NCBI RefSeq assembly: GCF_009708005.2
Contig: NZ_CP052757.1
Location: 3,472,001 to 3,536,000 of the forward strand
DNA length: 64,000 nt
Source of the DNA: Cellulosimicrobium protaetiae
GTDB lineage: Bacteria; Actinomycetota; Actinomycetes; Actinomycetales; Cellulomonadaceae
Direction: 5' to 3'
Shown: positions 25,155-36,463 of the stretch, in pieces
Layout of the letters: each line of letters begins with the position of its first letter
How positions within the stretch are numbered: the stretch's first letter is position 1
The notes under the pieces: model-generated
The model's database searches: none
Seen by the model: only the letters and a program-made list of their open reading frames with translations
What the model was told of the DNA's origin: nothing
Program-made: the position numbers and the translations under genes

Positions 25155-26312
25155 CTACGCGCCGCGCGGGAGGCGGGCACGGCGGACGCCACGGACGACC
25201 GGGCTCCAGGGCTTGCCGGACCCCTGGCCGGCACGGATGCGCTCCTCCGCCGACCCGACCACGACGACGGTCCTCTCCGCGTCCTCGGTCGTCGCGTGAC
25301 GAGGGACGCGTGCGTGCCGTGCGTCGACCACGGGGTTGCCGTCGACGACGGGCAGCTCCGGTCGCCCGTCGCGCGCGTGCCGGGGGCCGCCCGGCTCGGG
25401 CTCGGGCGGGCGCGGGGGGTCCGCCATCCACGCGCAGACCGCGAGCAGGATGCGGGCGGTGAAGTTGACGAGGAGCAGGAGCGTCACGAGCACGGCGAAC
25501 GACGCGAGCAAGGCGTTGCGGCTCGCGCTCCCCGCGACGAAGGAGGACCCGAGGTAGCGCAGCCCGCTGAAGGCGACGGAAGCGGTGAGCGCACCCACGA
25601 CGAGGTCCCGGCGCCGTCGCACGCGCACGCCGGCCAGGAGCGTCACCACGACCACCACGAGCAGCGCGTCGAGCAGGACGCTCACGAGCGTCCCCGCCCC
25701 TGTGACGAGCAGCGCGGTCCCGCCTCCGAGGCCGAGCGCCGCCGTGATCCGGGTGCCGAGCGCGGTGACGGCGATCCCCGCGACCGCTGACACGAGCATC
25801 GTCAGTGCCAGGAGGAAGAAGCCGAGCAGTGCACGGGCCCGGGCGACGAGCGCGCTCTGGCCGACGTCGCTGACGCCGAACATCGTCCGCACCGCGCCAC
25901 GCAGGTGGTACATGAACGTCACGACGGAGAAGAGCAGGACGACGCCGGCGACGATGCTCGTGACGCTCAGCCCCGGTTCGAGCAGCAGGTCGTCGGGCGA
26001 GATGACGCCCTTCTCGCCGTCGACGGCGATGAGCCCGGGGACCAGCTCGTTGATCTCGCCGAAGACCACGTCCATGAGCTCCCGGCGGCCTCCGAGGACC
26101 TGCATGAAGACCGAGTAGCCGATCGTCAGCGCGGCGAACAGGGAGAACAAGGCGGAGTAGGCGATCCCGCCGCACAGCAGCGATCCGCGCGCGTACAGGT
26201 AGCGGTAGGTCGCGCGCCCCGCGCGGCTGCCCTTCCACCACTCGCCGAGCGTCCGGGTGCGCTCGACGGTGCGCGCGACGACGCCCGGCTCGGCGGTGTC
26301 GTGCGACGTCAC
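25155..26312 (-). CDS. YihY/virulence-factor BrkB family membrane protein
   Basis: A 385-residue membrane protein. After a 50-residue cytoplasmic start, the BrkB hallmark LLCGGIAYSALFSLFAALTIGYSVF is followed by GEINELVPGLI. About five further hydrophobic segments follow (including VTSIVAGVVLLFSVVTFMYH and FAVLVTLLLLVNFTARILLA). The last 80 residues are hydrophilic and Arg/Pro-rich. Family function is not established, despite old annotation as RNase BN. GTG 26312 sits 7 bases after TAGGGT, a leaderless arrangement. It converges on sdhB. Confidence 0.9.
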   Translation of the reverse strand: MTSHDTAEPGVVARTVERTRTLGEWWKGSRAGRATYRYLYARGSLLCGGIAYSALFSLFAALTIGYSVFMQVLGGRRELMDVVFGEINELVPGLIAVDGEKGVISPDDLLLEPGLSVTSIVAGVVLLFSVVTFMYHLRGAVRTMFGVSDVGQSALVARARALLGFFLLALTMLVSAVAGIAVTALGTRITAALGLGGGTALLVTGAGTLVSVLLDALLVVVVVTLLAGVRVRRRRDLVVGALTASVAFSGLRYLGSSFVAGSASRNALLASFAVLVTLLLLVNFTARILLAVCAWMADPPRPPEPEPGGPRHARDGRPELPVVDGNPVVDARHARVPRHATTEDAERTVVVVGSAEERIRAGQGSGKPWSPVVRGVRRARLPRGA

Positions 26313-26322
26313 GCCCAGAACC

Positions 26323-28396
<2,074 letters not shown>

Positions 28397-28405
28397 GCGG
28401 ACAGA

Positions 28406-29854
28406 CTACTCGCTCGTGGCCTCGTCGAGGACGACGCGGACGTCGCGCTCCTGGTCCCCCGTGCGGACGCGGAGGGTCACGGCGTCCCCCGGGGCCTTCG
28501 CCCGGATCGCGACGATGAGCTCGTCCGACTCCGTGACGGGCCGCCCGTCGATGGACAGGATGACGTCGCCGGGGCGGATACCGGCGGCGTCGGCGGGTCC
28601 GTCGGGCGTGACCGCGGGAGTCCCGGACTGGGCGTCGGTCGAGACCTGGACGCCCTCGCCCTGGTACCGCTGGTCGAGGAGGACGCCGATCACCGGGTAG
28701 GTGGCCACGCCGTCGGCGATGAGCTGCTCGGCGGTCCGGCGCGCCTGGTTGGACGGGATCGCGAAGCCGAGACCGATGCTCCCCGTCGCCGACGAGCTGC
28801 CCGGCGGCTGCGCGATGGCGGAGTTGATGCCCACGACCTGGCCGCTCCCGTCGACGAGCGGGCCACCGGAGTTGCCGGGGTTGATCGCGGCGTCGGTCTG
28901 GATCGCGTTGATGAACGCCGTCTCTGCCGCTGCCCCCGCCTGGACGGGTCGGTTGAGCGCGCTGATGATGCCCGTGGTGACGGTCCCGTTGAGGCCCAGG
29001 GGTGCGCCGACGGCGACCACCGGGTCCCCGACGACGACACCGTCCGAGTCGCCGAGCGCCAGCGGCGTGAGCCCGGTGTCCTCGACCTTGACCACGGCGA
29101 GGTCGTAGTCGACCGTACGGCCCACGAGCTCGGCCGGGCTCTGGTGCCCGTCCGAGAACAGGACGACGACCTCGCCGCCGTCGGCGGCGGACGCCACGAC
29201 GTGGTTGTTCGTGAGGATGTACCCGTCCTCGCGCAGCACGAACCCGGACCCGGTCGCGACCCCGTCGGTCCCCCGGACCTCGAGCGAGACGACGCTCGGC
29301 AGGACCGTCGAGGCGATGTCGGCGACAGACCCCGCGGGGCGGTCGGCACCGGGCTCGACGCTCGCCGGAGGCAGGGACGACGTGTACGAGCCTGCGGGGG
29401 CCGGACCGAGGAGGCGGTCCGCGGCGACGCCCCCGAGCGCGCCGGCGACGAGCGCGAGCACGGCGACCCCCGCGACGGCGGCGGGTCGCAGACCTCGCCG
29501 CGGCTCCGGCCTGGAGGGGTCCCGCGGCACGCCGACGAGGGTCGGGTCGACCGAGCCGCCCGGCCGCGTCGGGGCGGACGGCCCCTCCGGCTGCCCGAAC
29601 GCGCGCAGCGTCTCCCAGGGGTCCGCCGGTCCCGGCGACGTCCCCGCGGAGCCACCCGGCGCCGGAGACGGGGCCGGTGCACCGACGGATGGCCCGGCGG
29701 GCACCGCGGTGGGCGGCGGCGGGACCGGACCGGGACCGTACGCTGCCGACGGCGGGACGGGCGGGACGCCCCGGTACGCCGACGGCGGCGCGAACGGGTG
29801 GGGCGCGGCGCCCTGGTCCCGGGGGTGCTCCGGGCCGGTCTGGGGGTCGGTCAT
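28406..29854 (-). CDS. htrA: HtrA-like S1C serine protease with PDZ domain
   Basis: A 482-residue membrane-anchored protease. A cytoplasmic Pro/Gly-rich N-terminus of about 125 residues precedes one transmembrane helix (AAVAGVAVLALVAGALGGVAA). The trypsin-like domain carries His in LTNNHVVASA, Asp in VDYDLAVVKV and the catalytic Ser in NPGNSGGPLVDG. A PDZ domain (DAAGIRPGDVILSIDGRPV) ends the protein. It acts on misfolded or regulatory proteins outside the membrane. ATG 29854 overlaps the anti-sigma stop (ATGA), so the protease is co-translated with the SigE module. Confidence 0.94.
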   Translation of the reverse strand: MTDPQTGPEHPRDQGAAPHPFAPPSAYRGVPPVPPSAAYGPGPVPPPPTAVPAGPSVGAPAPSPAPGGSAGTSPGPADPWETLRAFGQPEGPSAPTRPGGSVDPTLVGVPRDPSRPEPRRGLRPAAVAGVAVLALVAGALGGVAADRLLGPAPAGSYTSSLPPASVEPGADRPAGSVADIASTVLPSVVSLEVRGTDGVATGSGFVLREDGYILTNNHVVASAADGGEVVVLFSDGHQSPAELVGRTVDYDLAVVKVEDTGLTPLALGDSDGVVVGDPVVAVGAPLGLNGTVTTGIISALNRPVQAGAAAETAFINAIQTDAAINPGNSGGPLVDGSGQVVGINSAIAQPPGSSSATGSIGLGFAIPSNQARRTAEQLIADGVATYPVIGVLLDQRYQGEGVQVSTDAQSGTPAVTPDGPADAAGIRPGDVILSIDGRPVTESDELIVAIRAKAPGDAVTLRVRTGDQERDVRVVLDEATSE

Positions 29855-30807
29855 GAGGTCCCGAGCGCTCCTGTCATGGTCGTCCAGCCCCGGGAGATGC
29901 GCGCCGGGACCCCGGCATCGTAGTCACGGGCGGGGAACGCCGCCACGAGAGCGGCGACGGTCTCCTGCTCGGTGTCCGCGACGACGTCGACGACCGTGTC
30001 GCCCGACTGCCAGACGACGTGCCACGGCGCCTCGGACAGCACGTGCACGCGCCGCCCGTCGACGTCCCACGTCTCCCCGCCCGCGAGCGCGGCGGCGTCC
30101 AGGAGGCCCGCCTGCTCGCGCACGACGGCCTCGCCGCCGGGCGCCTCGAGGTCGATCTCGAGCACGCCGCGCGCGCCGTCGTGCCGGACGCCGACGACCG
30201 TGAAGCCCTCCGGCCAGGCGGTCGGGCACGCCCATCCCGCCGCGTCGAGAGCGGCGAGCGTGCCGGCCCCGCTCACGCCGGACCCGTCCGAACCGTCGCC
30301 CGAGCCCAGGGCGGGAGCCGCTCCCACCACGAGAGCGCCCGTCGCGCGGGGCGCCGCCTGCGCCAGCACGCTCAGCGGGTCGCTGCGGTGCAGGTCCGGC
30401 GTGACGACCGGGCTCTCCCCCAGCACGAAGAGCCCGACCGCCGCGATCCCGACGCCGCCCACGACCAGTCCCGCGATCCGCCGGCCGAGCGTGCCCCGGC
30501 GCACCTCGCCGCTCCAGGCGCCTCGCGGCAGGGTGGCGGGCTCGGCCCAGGGCGTGGCCGGGGCCGAGCGAAGCGGATCCCCTGCCGTCGTCGGGATCTG
30601 CGCCGAGAGCGCGAGCAAGCGCGCGGCGAGGTCCGGGGCGGGCTCGACCGGCCCGGCCGAGCTCAGCGCCCGTCGCGCCGCCCGCGCAGCGGTGAGCTCC
30701 GCCGCGCACCGCGGGCAGCAGGCCACGTGCTCGAGGGCGCGCTCGGCCTCGGCCGGCGTGAGCTGCCCGTCGACGAGCGCGGAGAGGCGGGAACCGAGAT
30801 GCGTCAC
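29851..30807 (-). CDS. rseA: Zinc-binding anti-sigma factor of SigE (RseA-like)
   Basis: A 318-residue protein. The N-terminal ZAS anti-sigma domain has the HxxxCxxC motif (His27, Cys31, Cys34 in [14 protein letters not shown]). A single transmembrane helix ([18 protein letters not shown]) lies about 100 residues further on, so the rest is extracytoplasmic. It is longer than the soluble mycobacterial RseA. It is expected to hold SigE inactive until envelope or redox stress. ATG 30807 overlaps the sigE stop (ATGA). Confidence 0.88.
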   Translation of the reverse strand: MTHLGSRLSALVDGQLTPAEAERALEHVACCPRCAAELTAARAARRALSSAGPVEPAPDLAARLLALSAQIPTTAGDPLRSAPATPWAEPATLPRGAWSGEVRRGTLGRRIAGLVVGGVGIAAVGLFVLGESPVVTPDLHRSDPLSVLAQAAPRATGALVVGAAPALGSGDGSDGSGVSGAGTLAALDAAGWACPTAWPEGFTVVGVRHDGARGVLEIDLEAPGGEAVVREQAGLLDAAALAGGETWDVDGRRVHVLSEAPWHVVWQSGDTVVDVVADTEQETVAALVAAFPARDYDAGVPARISRGWTTMTGALGTS

Positions 30808-31430
30808 GCCGCCCCCCGGGCGCCCACGGGGGTCGGCGTGTCGTCCGAGGCCGGGCGGTCAGCGGGGTCGCGGTGCGGGAGGGCGGCGCGCAGCTGCGAC
30901 CGCGCGCGGTGGATCCGGGAGCGGACCGTGCCGAGCTTGATGCCCAGGGTCACGGCGATCTCCTCGTACGAGAGCCCCTCGATGTCGCACAGGACGACGG
31001 CGGCCCGGTACTCGGGCGAGAGGGCGTCGAGGGCGCGCTGCACGTCGTGGTCGAGGTTCGCGTGCTCGAACCCTCGCTCGGGCTGGGCGTCGGCACGGGC
31101 GGGGTACTGCCCGTCGTCGTCGCCCATCGCCTCCATGCGGATGCGCTGCTTGCGTCGGACCTGGTCGAGGAAGAGGTTCGTCGTGATCCGGTGCAGCCAC
31201 CCCTCGAACGTCCCGGGCGTGTAGCTCGACAGGGAGCGGAACACGCGGACGAACGTCTCCTGGGTGAGGTCCTCGGCGTCCTGCCTGTTGCCCGTGAGGC
31301 GGTAGGCGAGCCGGTACACGCGGGCCGAGTGCTCGCGGACGATCGCGTCCCACGACGGCGGCACCCACGCCGCACCCTCCTGCGTCCCGTGCGTGCTGGT
31401 CCCTCGTCCTGCGTCGTCCACGTCGTCCAT
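30804..31430 (-). CDS. sigE: ECF RNA polymerase sigma factor (SigE-like)
   Basis: A 208-residue group 4 sigma factor. Region 2 reads [20 protein letters not shown] and [20 protein letters not shown]; region 4 reads [20 protein letters not shown] and [20 protein letters not shown]. The acidic linker has [15 protein letters not shown]. The chosen start is ATG 31430 (MDDVDD); the frame stays open upstream but the extension is Arg/Pro-rich antisense-like sequence. No Shine-Dalgarno is obvious. It heads sigE-rseA-htrA-tatB and is divergent from an O-methyltransferase, the order known from mycobacteria. Confidence 0.92.
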   Translation of the reverse strand: MDDVDDAGRGTSTHGTQEGAAWVPPSWDAIVREHSARVYRLAYRLTGNRQDAEDLTQETFVRVFRSLSSYTPGTFEGWLHRITTNLFLDQVRRKQRIRMEAMGDDDGQYPARADAQPERGFEHANLDHDVQRALDALSPEYRAAVVLCDIEGLSYEEIAVTLGIKLGTVRSRIHRARSQLRAALPHRDPADRPASDDTPTPVGARGAA

Positions 31431-31616
31431 CGTCCCAGAAGAACGCCCGGCCCCCGCCCGGTGTTCCCCTGCCCGCGCGGGACGTCCGCGCGACGTCCAC
31501 GCCCCGTGCACACACGCCGAGCGCGGGAACGAGCCGGTGCGGGAGGGTGCGGGTACGATCCGAGACAGCGCGCGCCGGGGACCGTACCCCGAGCGCCGTC
31601 GGACGAGAGACCACAC

Positions 31617-31621
31617 GGAGG
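31617..31621 (+). promoter_or_regulatory. Shine-Dalgarno site placing the O-methyltransferase start at an ATC codon
   Basis: GGAGG lies 5 bases before an in-frame ATC codon at 31627. No ATG, GTG or TTG occurs in frame between this site and residue 17 of the protein. Confidence 0.6.
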
Positions 31622-31626
31622 TACTC

Positions 31627-32280
31627 ATCACCAGCGACGTCGGCACCCAGCGCAGCGCGAAGGCAGCGAGCTGGGTGTACAGCGAGGAGTTCGTCCCGGA
31701 GGACGAGGTCCTCCTGCGTGCGCGGGACCGCGCCGCCGAGCTCGGCTGCCCGACGGTGCTCCCCGGGGTGGGGGCAGTCCTGCAGGTGCTCGCGGCGTCC
31801 CTCTCCGCCCGGGCGGTCGTCGAGATCGGGACCGGCACGGGCGTCGCCTCGCTCTGGCTCCTGCGCGGCATGCCGTCCGACGGCGTGCTGACGACCATCG
31901 ACGTCGAGGTCGAGCACCAGCGCGCGGCGAAGGAGGCGTTCACCGAGGCGGGCGTCGCCGCGGCCAGGACGCGCACGATCCCGGGCCGGGCGAGCGAGGT
32001 GCTCCCCCGGCTCACCGACGGCGCGTACGACCTCGTGCTGGTGGGCGCGGACAAGCACAGCTATCCCGAGTACGTCGAGCAGGGGCTCCGGCTGCTGCGC
32101 CCGGGCGGCGTGCTCGCCGTCGACGGCGCGCTGTCGCACGACCGGGTCGCCGACCCGGCGCGACGGGACGAGGTCACGACGATCGTCCGGGAGGTGGGCC
32201 GCTCGCTGCGGTCCGACGAGCGCGTGCTGCCCGCGCTGGTCCCGAGCGGGGACGGGCTCCTCCTCGCGGTGCGTCGCTGA
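31627..32280 (+). CDS. SAM-dependent O-methyltransferase (no canonical start codon visible)
   Basis: A class I O-methyltransferase of about 217 residues (methyltransf_3/caffeoyl-CoA OMT-like). The start region [20 protein letters not shown] is followed by the SAM motif [19 protein letters not shown], the acidic [22 protein letters not shown] and [16 protein letters not shown] perfect GGAGG points to codon ATC 31627 (reading ITSDVGTQ), where ATG would give MTSDVGTQ. The nearest in-frame alternative, GTG 31675, would cut into the conserved SWVYSEEF segment. Either ATC is a rare start, or the start is mutated or misread. The divergent neighbour is sigE, as for Rv1220c. The methyl acceptor is unknown. 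Confidence 0.85.
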   Translation: MTSDVGTQRSAKAASWVYSEEFVPEDEVLLRARDRAAELGCPTVLPGVGAVLQVLAASLSARAVVEIGTGTGVASLWLLRGMPSDGVLTTIDVEVEHQRAAKEAFTEAGVAAARTRTIPGRASEVLPRLTDGAYDLVLVGADKHSYPEYVEQGLRLLRPGGVLAVDGALSHDRVADPARRDEVTTIVREVGRSLRSDERVLPALVPSGDGLLLAVRR

Positions 32281-32338
32281 CGTCCTGCCCTCGCGCCGAC
32301 GGTCCGGACGTCGCCGTTCCCGGCCCGCGAGAGACGGG

Positions 32339-33961
32339 TCAGAGCCGGTCGAGCGCCTCGATCAGGAGCCGTGCGCCGTAGCCGGTCGCCCCGGCGACGA
32401 CCTCGTGCCGGTCGGCCGTCGCTCGCGCCGGGCCTGCCACGTCCAGGTGCGCCCAGGGCACGTCGCCGACGAACTCCCGCAGGAACAGCGCGGCCGTGAT
32501 CGACCCGCCGCCCGGGTTCTCGACGGGGACGTGGCGGAGGTCGGCGACGTCGGAGCGCAGCGCGCCCACGTAGTCCTCGACGAGCGGCATGCGCCACACC
32601 CGCTCGCCGGTGGCCAGCGCGGCGTCCTCCAGGACCCTGGCGACGGCCTCGTCGGTGGCGAACAGCGCCGCGTGCCCGCGGCCCAGCCCGACGCTCGCGG
32701 CCCCGGTCAGCGTCGCGACGTCGACGAGCACGTCGGGTGCGAGCTCGGCCACCGCGTAGGCGATCGCGTCCGCGAGGACGAGCCGACCCTCGGCGTCCGT
32801 GTTGGCGACCTCCACCGTCCGGCCGGACCAGGTCCGCAGCACGTCTCCGGGGCGGTACGACGCGGCGCCGACGTGGTTCTCGGCGAGCGGGAGCACCGCG
32901 GTGACCCGGCGGGCAGAGCGCGACGCGGCCGCGCCGAGGACCGCCGCGAGGGCGACCGCGGCGCCCGCCATGTCGGTCTTCATCGGCACCATGGCCTCGC
33001 GCGGCTTGATGGAGAGACCGCCCGTGTCGTACGTGATGCCCTTGCCCACGACGACGACGTGCCTCGCGTCGGTACCCTCGGGCGGGACCACGCCGTGCTC
33101 GGCCGGGTCGTACGTGATGGTCACGAGGCGGGGCGGTCGTGCCGAGCCCGTGCCGACCGCCAGGAGTGCGCCGAATCCCTCGGCGGCGAGCTCCGCAGGG
33201 CCGCGCACCGTGCTGTCCAGCCCGGCCGCGTCGGCGAGGTCGACCGCGCGGTCGGCGAACCACGCGGGGTCCTTGACGTCGGACGGCGTGTTCGCGAGGT
33301 CGCGGACCAGCCAGGTCGCGCCCGCGGCGCGCTGCGCCGCCGCGATCGGCGCCGCCACGTCGGGCCGGCCCTCCGGTGCGAGCAGGACCAGCTGCTCGGC
33401 GACGGTGTCGCCGGACCGTTCACGGTCCCCCCGCCGGGACTGGTCGTACGCGGCGAGAAGGTAGCCCTCGACGAACGCGCGGACCTCCTCGGGGCCGCCG
33501 TCGGCCGTCGCGGCGCTGACGACGCGCTCGAGGCCGCGTGCCCCGCGGGCGAGCGCGGCACCGGCACGCCGCAGGTCCGACACGGTCCCCGCACCGACCC
33601 CGAGGAGCAGCAGCCGCGGGGGCAGGCCTGACCACGGGAGCCGCGCCTCGGACCCGGCGTGCGTGCGGGGCAGGTCGACGCGCACGAGCTCCCCGGCTGC
33701 GCCCCGGAAGGTCCGCCCGCCCGCCCGCTCGGCGAGCTCCGCGAGGTCGACTCCGTACCGCACCGTCGCGTCGACGGTCCCGGCGCGGGGCTGCAGCCCG
33801 TCCTCCGCCTCACGCGGTGGCGCGACGGCGACCACGACCGCGTCGACCTGCGCGTCGTCGACGAGCGGGGAGTCGCTCAGGCGACCCCGCGCACCGACCA
33901 CCTCGGGCAGCGCACGGGGAACGCTCGGGACGCCGACGGGACGGCGCTCACGTGCCGGCAA
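32339..33961 (-). CDS. pepA: Leucyl aminopeptidase (M17)
   Basis: A cytosolic hexameric, di-metal aminopeptidase of about 540 residues. The C-terminal catalytic domain shows GKGITYDTGGLSIKP (metal Lys/Asp), MKTDMAGAA and NTDAEGRLVLADA, the M17 signature, then LTGAASVGLG. The N-terminal macro-like domain is present. The start is uncertain. TTG 33961 lies directly after the DUF3117 stop (TGATTG), and GTG 33901 would shorten the protein by 20 residues. It converges on the O-methyltransferase. Confidence 0.92.
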   Translation of the reverse strand: MPARERRPVGVPSVPRALPEVVGARGRLSDSPLVDDAQVDAVVVAVAPPREAEDGLQPRAGTVDATVRYGVDLAELAERAGGRTFRGAAGELVRVDLPRTHAGSEARLPWSGLPPRLLLLGVGAGTVSDLRRAGAALARGARGLERVVSAATADGGPEEVRAFVEGYLLAAYDQSRRGDRERSGDTVAEQLVLLAPEGRPDVAAPIAAAQRAAGATWLVRDLANTPSDVKDPAWFADRAVDLADAAGLDSTVRGPAELAAEGFGALLAVGTGSARPPRLVTITYDPAEHGVVPPEGTDARHVVVVGKGITYDTGGLSIKPREAMVPMKTDMAGAAVALAAVLGAAASRSARRVTAVLPLAENHVGAASYRPGDVLRTWSGRTVEVANTDAEGRLVLADAIAYAVAELAPDVLVDVATLTGAASVGLGRGHAALFATDEAVARVLEDAALATGERVWRMPLVEDYVGALRSDVADLRHVPVENPGGGSITAALFLREFVGDVPWAHLDVAGPARATADRHEVVAGATGYGARLLIEALDRL

Positions 33962-34129
33962 TCAGCCCACCACGGCCTGGAGCGCCTCACCCAGCTCGCT
34001 GGCCTCGGTCGCGTTGAGCTCGACCACCAGACGTCCGCCACCCTCGAGCGGGACCCGCATGACGATGCCTCGCCCTTCCTTGGTGACCTCCAGCGGTCCG
34101 TCACCCGTCCGCGGCTTCATCGCAGCCAT
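33962..34129 (-). CDS. DUF3117 small conserved protein
   Basis: A 55-residue protein, MAAMKPRTGDGPLEVTKEGR followed by GIVMRVPLEGGGRLVVELNA and ending EALQAVVG. This is the highly conserved actinobacterial DUF3117 family (Rv1211-like), of unknown function. ATG 34129 has a GGAG about 11 bases upstream; ATG 34120 is a downstream alternative. The pepA frame starts immediately after its stop. Its position between pepA and the mannosyltransferase/folP2 block fits the conserved mycobacterial order. Confidence 0.92.
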   Translation of the reverse strand: MAAMKPRTGDGPLEVTKEGRGIVMRVPLEGGGRLVVELNATEASELGEALQAVVG

Positions 34130-34180
34130 CGATGGCACTCCATTTCCGTTGTCCCGAGTCCACCTCGCACGCGCGAGGAG

Positions 34181-34205
34181 GGGCGTCCGACCTCGGACGA
34201 CGCCC
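34181..34205 (-). terminator. Imperfect hairpin between mannosyltransferase and DUF3117 genes
   Basis: Interrupted stem (34181-34190 with 34193-34197 and 34201-34205) in the 120-base gap after the mannosyltransferase stop. It is weak, and could separate the DUF3117 transcript from the folP2 operon. Confidence 0.35.
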
Positions 34206-34249
34206 GAGGACAGTCTAGTTCACGCCTGCCGACATCCCGGGCGTCCCGG

Positions 34250-35467
34250 TCACGGCGGCCAGCCCGAGGGCGGGACGAGCCGCCAGAGCTCCCACACCCA
34301 CCACGCCTGGCCCGCGACGCACACGACCGTGACCGCGGCGAGCCACAGCCGCGAACGCGTCCAGCCGACGGTCACCGCGGCGAGCGGGAACGCGAGCAGC
34401 AGGAAGCGCACGAGGGACGTCCCCGGCTGGATCGTCGCGACGAGGTAGGCGAGGTAGGCACCGGACCACGCGTGCATCTCGGGGCCAAGACGCGCCGCGA
34501 CCGGGTTGAGCACGAGCGCGGCCGCCCCGAGCAGGACGACCGCGAGCACCCAGGGGCCCGCGTCGCCCGTCAGCCAGCGCGAGACGTCGACCCACGGGAC
34601 GAACGGCACGACCTCGGCGCCGCCGCGCCACGCCTCCTGGGTCCGGAAGTACCCCTGGTGGACACCCGTGACGAGGCTGCACACCCACGGCCACACCAGC
34701 CCGCTCGCCACCGCTACCGCGGCCGACGCGCCCAGCCGGACGGCGTCGGCCACGGGCAGGTCGCCACGGCGCCATCGCGCGATCCCGTGCCAGACGACGA
34801 CGACGGCCATCGGCAGCGCCACCGCACGCGTGAACCCGAGGAGCACGATCACGAGCGCGGTCCACCCGTAGCGGCGCCGGAAGAGCAGCAGGAGGGCCGA
34901 CGCCACGAGGAGCAGCGCGAGCGACTCGGTGTACGCGACCTGGAGGACGGGGCTGGACGGGAAGACGCTCACGAGCAGCACGGTCGCGAGCGGCAGCCCG
35001 GGCCGCCGCTCCACCGCGGCAGCTCCGGCCGTCGCGACGAGCCGGTGGACGACGAGCACCGCACCCGCGCCGCACGCGAGCGCGACCGTGGGTGCGAGGA
35101 CGTCCCACCCGAGACCCGTCACGGCGTCCAGCGCGCGGACGAGCGCCGGGAAGAGCGGGAAGAACGCCCAGACGTTCTGCTGCACCACGCCGTCGGGGCC
35201 CACGGGGAGCGTGTCGGGGTAGCCGGACGCGGAGATCTGCTCGTACCAGCTCGCGTCCCACATGCGCGCCACGTACGGCAGGTACGACGGCGCGGCCTCG
35301 GTCCAGGGGTTCTCCTCCTGGGACCGGGCGACGACGAGGAGGATCGCGGCGCTCGTCGCGCGGGCGAGCCCGTACACCACGAGCACCTGGACCCACCACC
35401 GCCAGGTCGCGGGCCGCAGCAGCCGCGCGCGCGCCACGGTGACGGGCGTCGCACGCGGCGTGGTCAC
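34250..35467 (-). CDS. Polytopic membrane mannosyltransferase (PIG-V/GT-C type)
   Basis: A 405-residue membrane protein with about nine to eleven hydrophobic segments. GT-C features are an early acidic loop after the first helix (MWDASWYEQISASGYPD) and WAFFPLFPALVRAL, which resembles PIG-V-type mannosyltransferases. Further on are VFPSSPVLQVAYTESLALLL and LLGFTRAVALPMAVVV. It probably transfers mannose from a polyprenol donor to a lipid or glycan on the outer face. The start is GTG 35467, overlapping the folP2-like stop (GTGA). The acceptor is unknown. Confidence 0.82.
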   Translation of the reverse strand: MTTPRATPVTVARARLLRPATWRWWVQVLVVYGLARATSAAILLVVARSQEENPWTEAAPSYLPYVARMWDASWYEQISASGYPDTLPVGPDGVVQQNVWAFFPLFPALVRALDAVTGLGWDVLAPTVALACGAGAVLVVHRLVATAGAAAVERRPGLPLATVLLVSVFPSSPVLQVAYTESLALLLVASALLLLFRRRYGWTALVIVLLGFTRAVALPMAVVVVWHGIARWRRGDLPVADAVRLGASAAVAVASGLVWPWVCSLVTGVHQGYFRTQEAWRGGAEVVPFVPWVDVSRWLTGDAGPWVLAVVLLGAAALVLNPVAARLGPEMHAWSGAYLAYLVATIQPGTSLVRFLLLAFPLAAVTVGWTRSRLWLAAVTVVCVAGQAWWVWELWRLVPPSGWPP

Positions 35468-36450
35468 GCGAGGCCCCGCAGGGCTGCTGCCGGGCCCGTC
35501 TCGTCGCGGACGGCCGCCACCAGGTCCAGGACGCGCCGGGTCGCGGCCACGTCGTGCGCACGGAAGACGCGCGCGCCGAGCCACGCGGCGACGGCCGTCG
35601 CCGCGAGCGTGCCCTCGAGCCGCTCGTCGGCGGGGAGGTCGAGCGTCTCGCCCACGAAGTCCTTGCGGGACAGTGCCATGAGGAGCGGGAACCCGAGCCC
35701 CGCGAGGACCTCCGTCCGGCGCAGGAGGTGCAGGGAGTGCCACGTGTTCTTGCCGAAGTCGTGCGTCGGGTCGACGAGCACGGACGCGCGCGGGACGCCG
35801 CACGCCACCGCACGCTCCGCCGCGGCGCGGAGGGTCGCCACGACGTCCTGGACGACGCCGTCGCGCGGGTCGGTCGCCCCCGGCCGCGCCGGGTAGTCGA
35901 CGCGGAACGGGTCGGTCCGGGGTTCCGCCCCGCCCGTGTGGGAGCACACGACCCCCACGCCGTGCTCGCCCGCGACCTCGACCAGTCGCGGGTCGTGGCC
36001 CGCCCACGTGTCGTTGATGAGGTCGGCGCCCGCGAGCGCCGCCTCGTGCGCGACCTCGGCCCGCCACGTGTCGACGCTCACGAGCAGGTCGGGGAACTCG
36101 GCGCGCACCCGAGCGACGAAGGGCACCACGCGACGGACCTCCTCGGCGGGCGTCACGACCGGGCCGACGCCCGCCCGTACGCCTCCCACGTCGAGGATCT
36201 CCGCGCCCTGGACGACGGCACGCTCGACCGCGGCGAGCGCGTCCCGGTCGTCGAGCTGGCGCGCGCCCGCGTAGAACGAGTCGTCGGTGCGGTTGACGAT
36301 CGCCATCACGGCGGGCCGCTCGAGGACCCGCCCGCGCAGCACGAGCGACGTGCCGCGCGGCGGGATCCCCAGCGGCGAGAGAGGTACCGCTTCGTCGCCG
36401 GGGAGCCGTTCGGGGGACCCCGCGGGCGCGCCCGGCCCGGGTGCGGTCAT
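35464..36450 (-). CDS. FolP2-like divergent dihydropteroate synthase homologue
   Basis: A 328-residue TIM-barrel protein of the pterin-binding family, with several catalytic motifs altered. It reads MAIVNRTDDSFYAGAR where DHPS has NVTPDSFSDGG, EILDVGGVRAGVGP where DHPS has GGESTRPG, DPTHDFGKNTWHSLHLLRR in the pterin loop, and LSRKDFVGET near the C-terminus. This pattern matches mycobacterial FolP2 (Rv1207), reported to lack DHPS activity. The neighbourhood (LOG, dapE, dapD, DUF3117) also matches. A true folP would be expected elsewhere. It follows LOG by 13 bases and couples to the mannosyltransferase by GTGA. Confidence 0.88.
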   Translation of the reverse strand: MTAPGPGAPAGSPERLPGDEAVPLSPLGIPPRGTSLVLRGRVLERPAVMAIVNRTDDSFYAGARQLDDRDALAAVERAVVQGAEILDVGGVRAGVGPVVTPAEEVRRVVPFVARVRAEFPDLLVSVDTWRAEVAHEAALAGADLINDTWAGHDPRLVEVAGEHGVGVVCSHTGGAEPRTDPFRVDYPARPGATDPRDGVVQDVVATLRAAAERAVACGVPRASVLVDPTHDFGKNTWHSLHLLRRTEVLAGLGFPLLMALSRKDFVGETLDLPADERLEGTLAATAVAAWLGARVFRAHDVAATRRVLDLVAAVRDETGPAAALRGLA

Positions 36451-36463
36451 CGCGCCGGGTCCG

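Noticed and set aside
31393-31626. In-frame N-terminal extension of the O-methyltransferase
   Set aside because: The translation is Arg/Pro-rich, overlaps the sigE start and ignores the perfect GGAGG at 31617; not family-like.
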